From the NCBI GenBank assembly GCA_027011835.1, contig JALUZN010000174.1, positions 1 to 10,283 of the forward strand: a stretch of 10,283 bases of DNA. Direction: 5' to 3'. Positions within the stretch are counted from its first letter, which is position 1. Each line of letters opens with the position of its first letter. Source of the DNA: Draconibacterium sp. (GTDB lineage: Bacteria > Bacteroidota > Bacteroidia > Bacteroidales > Prolixibacteraceae). The position numbers and the translations under genes are program-made. The notes beneath the pieces were generated by a model that was not told the DNA's origin, did no database searches, and worked only from the letters and a program-made list of their open reading frames with translations. Below are positions 7,210 through 10,283 of this stretch, piece after piece.

Positions 7210-7730
7210 CAGCGTCCAATATCTTTTTTCATTAATGTTTTTAACAATCGTGTTTTAATTTTGTTCTTCTGTGTCAATAACTTATGCTGGTTGTAATAGA
7301 TTGTCGCCTATTTATCATTCAGTGTATTGCAATTCATAATTCTAATTCAAATCTTTTAACTTTCGATAAATGCTATCTGGAGGTGTTATATTCCTTTTGA
7401 GTAAATCGCGTAACGGGCTGTTATATAGTCTTTTGCAATGGTCTGGGGAAGTGGTCCGGTATCGAAGTATAATTGGAGCTCCTTTTCTGCTGCAAAACAT
7501 TGTTAACGGGAAAAATTTATTGAAAATATTTTTATTTAGAAAGATTCTAAATATGCAAAATTCAAATAAATTGCAAATCTGTGAGTTAGTGATTTTATCT
7601 ATTGTTTTTCGAAAATTAATATTTGTCTTGCGTGTTATGATAAGTATGTTCTATCAAATACGAGATTATTTGTTTGGGTAAGTCTTATTTAAGTATTTTC
7701 CGGAACAAATTAGCAGTAACAGATTTTGTT
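7210..7730. other. AT-rich intergenic stretch with no convincing gene
   Basis: I see no tRNA-like structure, insertion-sequence end or supported gene here. Open frames exist on both strands over about 7340-7680: a 103-codon plus frame from an ATG at 7370 and a minus frame ending at 7342. Both have low-complexity, Ile/Lys/Phe/Asn-rich products and no start-site or export features, so they look like chance frames. The stretch may contain decayed sequence or regulatory DNA of the flanking divergent genes. Confidence 0.5.
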
Positions 7731-7922
7731 TTACCACGAAGATACTTGTTCTGCCCGGTTATAAAATTGAATGATTGCTTCGTGTATTGATTCTTTAGGG
7801 AATTCAGTTGATGCTAATTTTTCTATCTTGCATTTTATTTTTAATACTATTGAATCTGGTTTTACTAAGACGAAACGAGCATCTAAATATTTTTTACACA
7901 GTAGTATGATTAAGTTAAAGCA
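7731..7922 (-). pseudogene. Possible decayed coding fragment (63 codons, no start codon)
   Basis: A minus-strand frame is open from just after a TAG (7925-7923) to a TAA (7733-7731). It has no ATG, GTG or TTG start. Residues 13-63 read like normal protein, with LDARFVLVKPDS followed by a plausible amphipathic stretch (KESIHEAIIQFYNRAEQ) and balanced charge, unlike the low-complexity frames beside it. I do not recognise the family. It may be the C-terminal remnant of a deleted gene or a chance frame. Confidence 0.25.
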
Positions 7923-7926
7923 CTAA

Positions 7927-7986
7927 TTCTGGTTGCTGGTTCTTGTTGCTTGTTGCTTGTTATTGGTTATTTGTTGCTGGTTCTTG
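7927..7986. repeat. Degenerate heptamer tandem repeat, consensus TTRYTKG
   Basis: About nine units of 6-7 bases follow head to tail: TTCTGG, TTGCTGG, TTCTTG, TTGCTTG twice, TTATTGG, TTATTTG, TTGCTGG, TTCTTG. On the minus strand this reads as alternating AACAAG and AACCAG units. The array ends 16 bases before the start codon of the YfhO-family gene. The variation between units looks like an old or slippage-prone array; its role is unknown. Confidence 0.8.
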
Positions 7987-8002
7987 ATTCAAAAATATAA
8001 GA

Positions 8003-10283
8003 ATGAAAAAAAGAACTTACTTGTTATTTTTAGTTGTAATTAGTGTTGCTTTCTGGCAGGTACTTTTCTTGCAAAACGGAATGAAGTGGGATTTTGTCGA
8101 TGCCTTTCTTCCTTCCCGGTATTTCTTTTCAGAGTCGATTTTAAACAATCAATTCCCGCTTTGGAATCCGTACCTGCTTTATGGGACTCCAATTTATGCC
8201 GACCTTGTTTCGGTTTTTAATCCCGAATTCTGGATTGTGGGAAACATGTTTGGATACTCGAATATTACCTTGCAATTTATCTATCTGGTTTATGTTTTTC
8301 TTGCAGGAGTTTCGTTCTTCTATTTTCTAAAACTGTTTAATACCGGGCATAAACTCTCTTTGGCACTGTCGGTTGCCTACATGTTGTCCGGGCTAAGTAT
8401 TGGCAATGCACAGCATCTGGCTTTTGTTTCGGGTTATGCAATTTTGCCTTTTGTTTTAGCTTCCTATTTTAAATTTAGTCGCCAAATAAATAAGTCAAAT
8501 CTTGTTCGTTTGTCGATTGCACTGTTTTTAATTATTTTTTGTGGTTATCCGGGGCTTACCATTATTCTGGGATACTTTCTTTTAACGCTGTTTATTTATT
8601 ACATATCGAGTAATATTGCCGATAAACGCTACCTTAAAAAGTCGCTTATTTACCACTCTGTTTTATTTGCTATCGTCATTCTTTTTAGCACGGTATTGAT
8701 TTTGGCTTACTGGCAAATCTCCCCTTTTTTAAGTCGGTTCGGTGGGCTTCCTATAAAATTGGCACTAAAACATTCATTCTCTATTCAATCTGTTTTGTCG
8801 TTTATTTTACCTATGGCAACAGGTAACGATGCTCAGTTTTTTGGAACCGACACTTCCATGTCGAACGGCTATTTCGGAATAATAAGTTTGGTTTTATTTT
8901 TATTTAGTTTAACCAAAAAACCACAAAACAGAGAAGCTTATTTAATTCTGTTTTTCGGGGTTTTCTCCCTTTTGGCTTCGTTTGGTAATCAGTTTTTTCT
9001 GCGAGGATTTCTCTATAAATTTGTGCCGTTTATGGATATGTTTCAGTATCCTTCAATTTTCAGGGCATTCACCATTTTTAGTTTTTTAGCGTTTACTGGT
9101 ATCAATGTAAAGGTGTTGCAATTCAGCAAAGCAGACAGAAAACGGTTGTTGATATTAGCAGGAACTATTGTTTTTATATTACTCGCATTAATCGTTTATT
9201 CGAGCAGTAAAATAGAGCAGTTTTCCTTTTTTATTCCGGGGAAAAGTTTTGTTGATGAGTTGTTCGATGCCACAAAATTCGACAATATAATTTTTCAGGG
9301 AGCCATCCAGATTATTATTTTATCGACCTTTATTCTATTGATTTGGAAAACCAGATCGATGCAATATTTTGCCACAGCGGTACTTTTTTTATTTATTATC
9401 GATGGAATAATTTCAACTCAGTTAAATATTCACTACACGGTTATTGGGAAAACGAATCCGATTAAATTTTACAAATACCTTAAGTCGTCTCCAAAGGGAT
9501 TCCCAATTCCCAACCTGAATCCCATTGGGGAGAATTCGGATAAAAATGCACAGAACGATTTTATTTTTATGAATAACAATGTTTTCCCCAAAAAGGTAAC
9601 ATTCGATGGGCTGGTCTCTTTTAAATTAAATGGTTACACGTACCTTGCCGATAATTATCCCGGTTTGCTCGAGGCCATAAAAAAGGAACCTGTTGTTTAT
9701 CTTTCGGCCGATATCAGAGAAAATTCTCTGGTTGAAAATTACAATTCGAATACCGTTTTTGTTGCCGGTCCCGATTTCGATTTTTTACGCAAACAAAATT
9801 TACTTGCCAACAAAACCGACAACCTGATTATCAGCGATTTTTCGCCAACAAAAATTGAGGTAAAAACAGTTATAAGTCACCCTCAGTTGCTTGTCTATCA
9901 GCAAAATATTTATAACGGGTGGGAAGTTTTTGTCGATGGGGAAAAGCGAAATTTAATTAAAAGTAACTTTGCACACATGGCTGTTCTTGTGCCTTCGGGA
10001 GAACATACTGTTTTATTTGAATACACAAACCCGGGCATCAAGTGGGCCTATCTTTTTACTATTCTAATCGTATTAATTCTGGTTGCATTTTCTGTTTACT
10101 TTTTTTTATCGCGGTATCCTGAAAAGAAAAAACGGCTGATTTTTTGGGGTCTGTTTCTTGTTCTTATTTTTATTTTATCGAGTTCGGTACACAGGTACTT
10201 TTATCAGAAAAACAGGTTGGGATTAACCACGCTTATTAAGGAAAAAACAGAAGAGTGGAAAAATAGATATAATAACGACATTA
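8003..10283 (+). CDS. YfhO-family polytopic membrane protein, GT-C-like (3' end outside window)
   Basis: The frame is open for 760 codons and leaves the window. Start ATG at 8003; an in-frame TGA lies five codons upstream, and no Shine-Dalgarno is visible. TM1 is at about 5-23, followed by a loop with KWDFVDAFLPSRYFF and PLWNPYLLYGTPIYAD. D30 and D33 are candidate GT-C acidic residues. Many further hydrophobic helices extend to about 475, with the family-like FQYPSIFRAF at about 347-356. A soluble region (about 480-678) follows, with YNGWEVFVDGEKRN and VPSGEHTVLFEYTNPG, the hallmark C-terminal part of YfhO proteins. TM helices at about 681-702 and 711-728 come next, then a charged tail (KEKTEEWKNRYN). 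Known family: multi-pass proteins linked to lipid-sugar transfer onto surface glycans in Firmicutes; Bacteroidota members are mostly uncharacterised. Substrate here is unknown. It is divergent from the adhesin operon across 940 bp. Confidence 0.85.
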   Translation, partial: MKKRTYLLFLVVISVAFWQVLFLQNGMKWDFVDAFLPSRYFFSESILNNQFPLWNPYLLYGTPIYADLVSVFNPEFWIVGNMFGYSNITLQFIYLVYVFLAGVSFFYFLKLFNTGHKLSLALSVAYMLSGLSIGNAQHLAFVSGYAILPFVLASYFKFSRQINKSNLVRLSIALFLIIFCGYPGLTIILGYFLLTLFIYYISSNIADKRYLKKSLIYHSVLFAIVILFSTVLILAYWQISPFLSRFGGLPIKLALKHSFSIQSVLSFILPMATGNDAQFFGTDTSMSNGYFGIISLVLFLFSLTKKPQNREAYLILFFGVFSLLASFGNQFFLRGFLYKFVPFMDMFQYPSIFRAFTIFSFLAFTGINVKVLQFSKADRKRLLILAGTIVFILLALIVYSSSKIEQFSFFIPGKSFVDELFDATKFDNIIFQGAIQIIILSTFILLIWKTRSMQYFATAVLFLFIIDGIISTQLNIHYTVIGKTNPIKFYKYLKSSPKGFPIPNLNPIGENSDKNAQNDFIFMNNNVFPKKVTFDGLVSFKLNGYTYLADNYPGLLEAIKKEPVVYLSADIRENSLVENYNSNTVFVAGPDFDFLRKQNLLANKTDNLIISDFSPTKIEVKTVISHPQLLVYQQNIYNGWEVFVDGEKRNLIKSNFAHMAVLVPSGEHTVLFEYTNPGIKWAYLFTILIVLILVAFSVYFFLSRYPEKKKRLIFWGLFLVLIFILSSSVHRYFYQKNRLGLTTLIKEKTEEWKNRYNNDI

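Noticed and set aside
7342..7500. Minus-strand frame of about 52 codons from an ATG at 7500, open further upstream without a start
   Set aside because: The C-terminal half looks mildly protein-like, but no family is recognisable and the upstream part is Phe/Asn/Lys low complexity. Support is too weak to annotate it as a gene.
7370..7681. Plus-strand open frame of 103 codons in the intergenic region
   Set aside because: The product is a low-complexity Ile/Leu/Lys/Asn-rich string with no coherent domain, no upstream start-site context and an equally open frame on the other strand; most likely chance in AT-rich DNA.

Overview
The window most likely comes from a member of the Bacteroidota, probably a marine or anaerobic Bacteroidia/Marinilabiliales-type organism; the rank below phylum is inference. 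Evidence: AT-rich DNA, no clear Shine-Dalgarno sites, A-rich leaders before start codons, a candidate TAnnTTTG -7 box, export signals that put Gln at mature position +1, and the PKD, GEVED, HYR and Ig-like domains typical of type IX secretion (T9SS) and gliding-associated surface proteins.

Positions 1-7062 hold four co-directional minus-strand genes, apparently one operon read right to left. They are a 1220-residue multidomain adhesin (3400-7062), a 253-residue secreted protein (2575-3336), a 272-residue secreted protein (1634-2452), and the first 541 residues of a larger multidomain protein (1-1623) that runs off the left edge. The last gene has no stop codon in the window and appears to start at TTG. 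No gene encodes an enzyme; all are exported beta-sandwich proteins. The two small proteins and the N-terminus of the partial one share a two-part unit: a PKD-like module A (W...W...ETDAxxC) followed by a module B with a second Cys 25-26 residues later. The large adhesin has a B-like module at its C-terminus. Three of the four end in a similar tail, P-(N/H)-T-x-(D/G)-I plus 2-3 residues, and none of those three shows a classical T9SS C-terminal domain. The partial protein has the Ig-repeat layout of proteins that usually end in a gliding motility-associated C-terminal domain. I infer a cell-surface filament or adhesin system made of tandemly duplicated subunits plus an anchor protein.

Positions 7063-8002 are a divergent intergenic region. 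It holds a candidate promoter for the operon, a stretch with no convincing gene, a possible decayed coding fragment on the minus strand, and a 60-bp degenerate heptamer repeat. From 8003 to the right edge there is a plus-strand gene for a polytopic YfhO-family membrane protein, 760 residues and incomplete. Its link to the surface operon is only positional.
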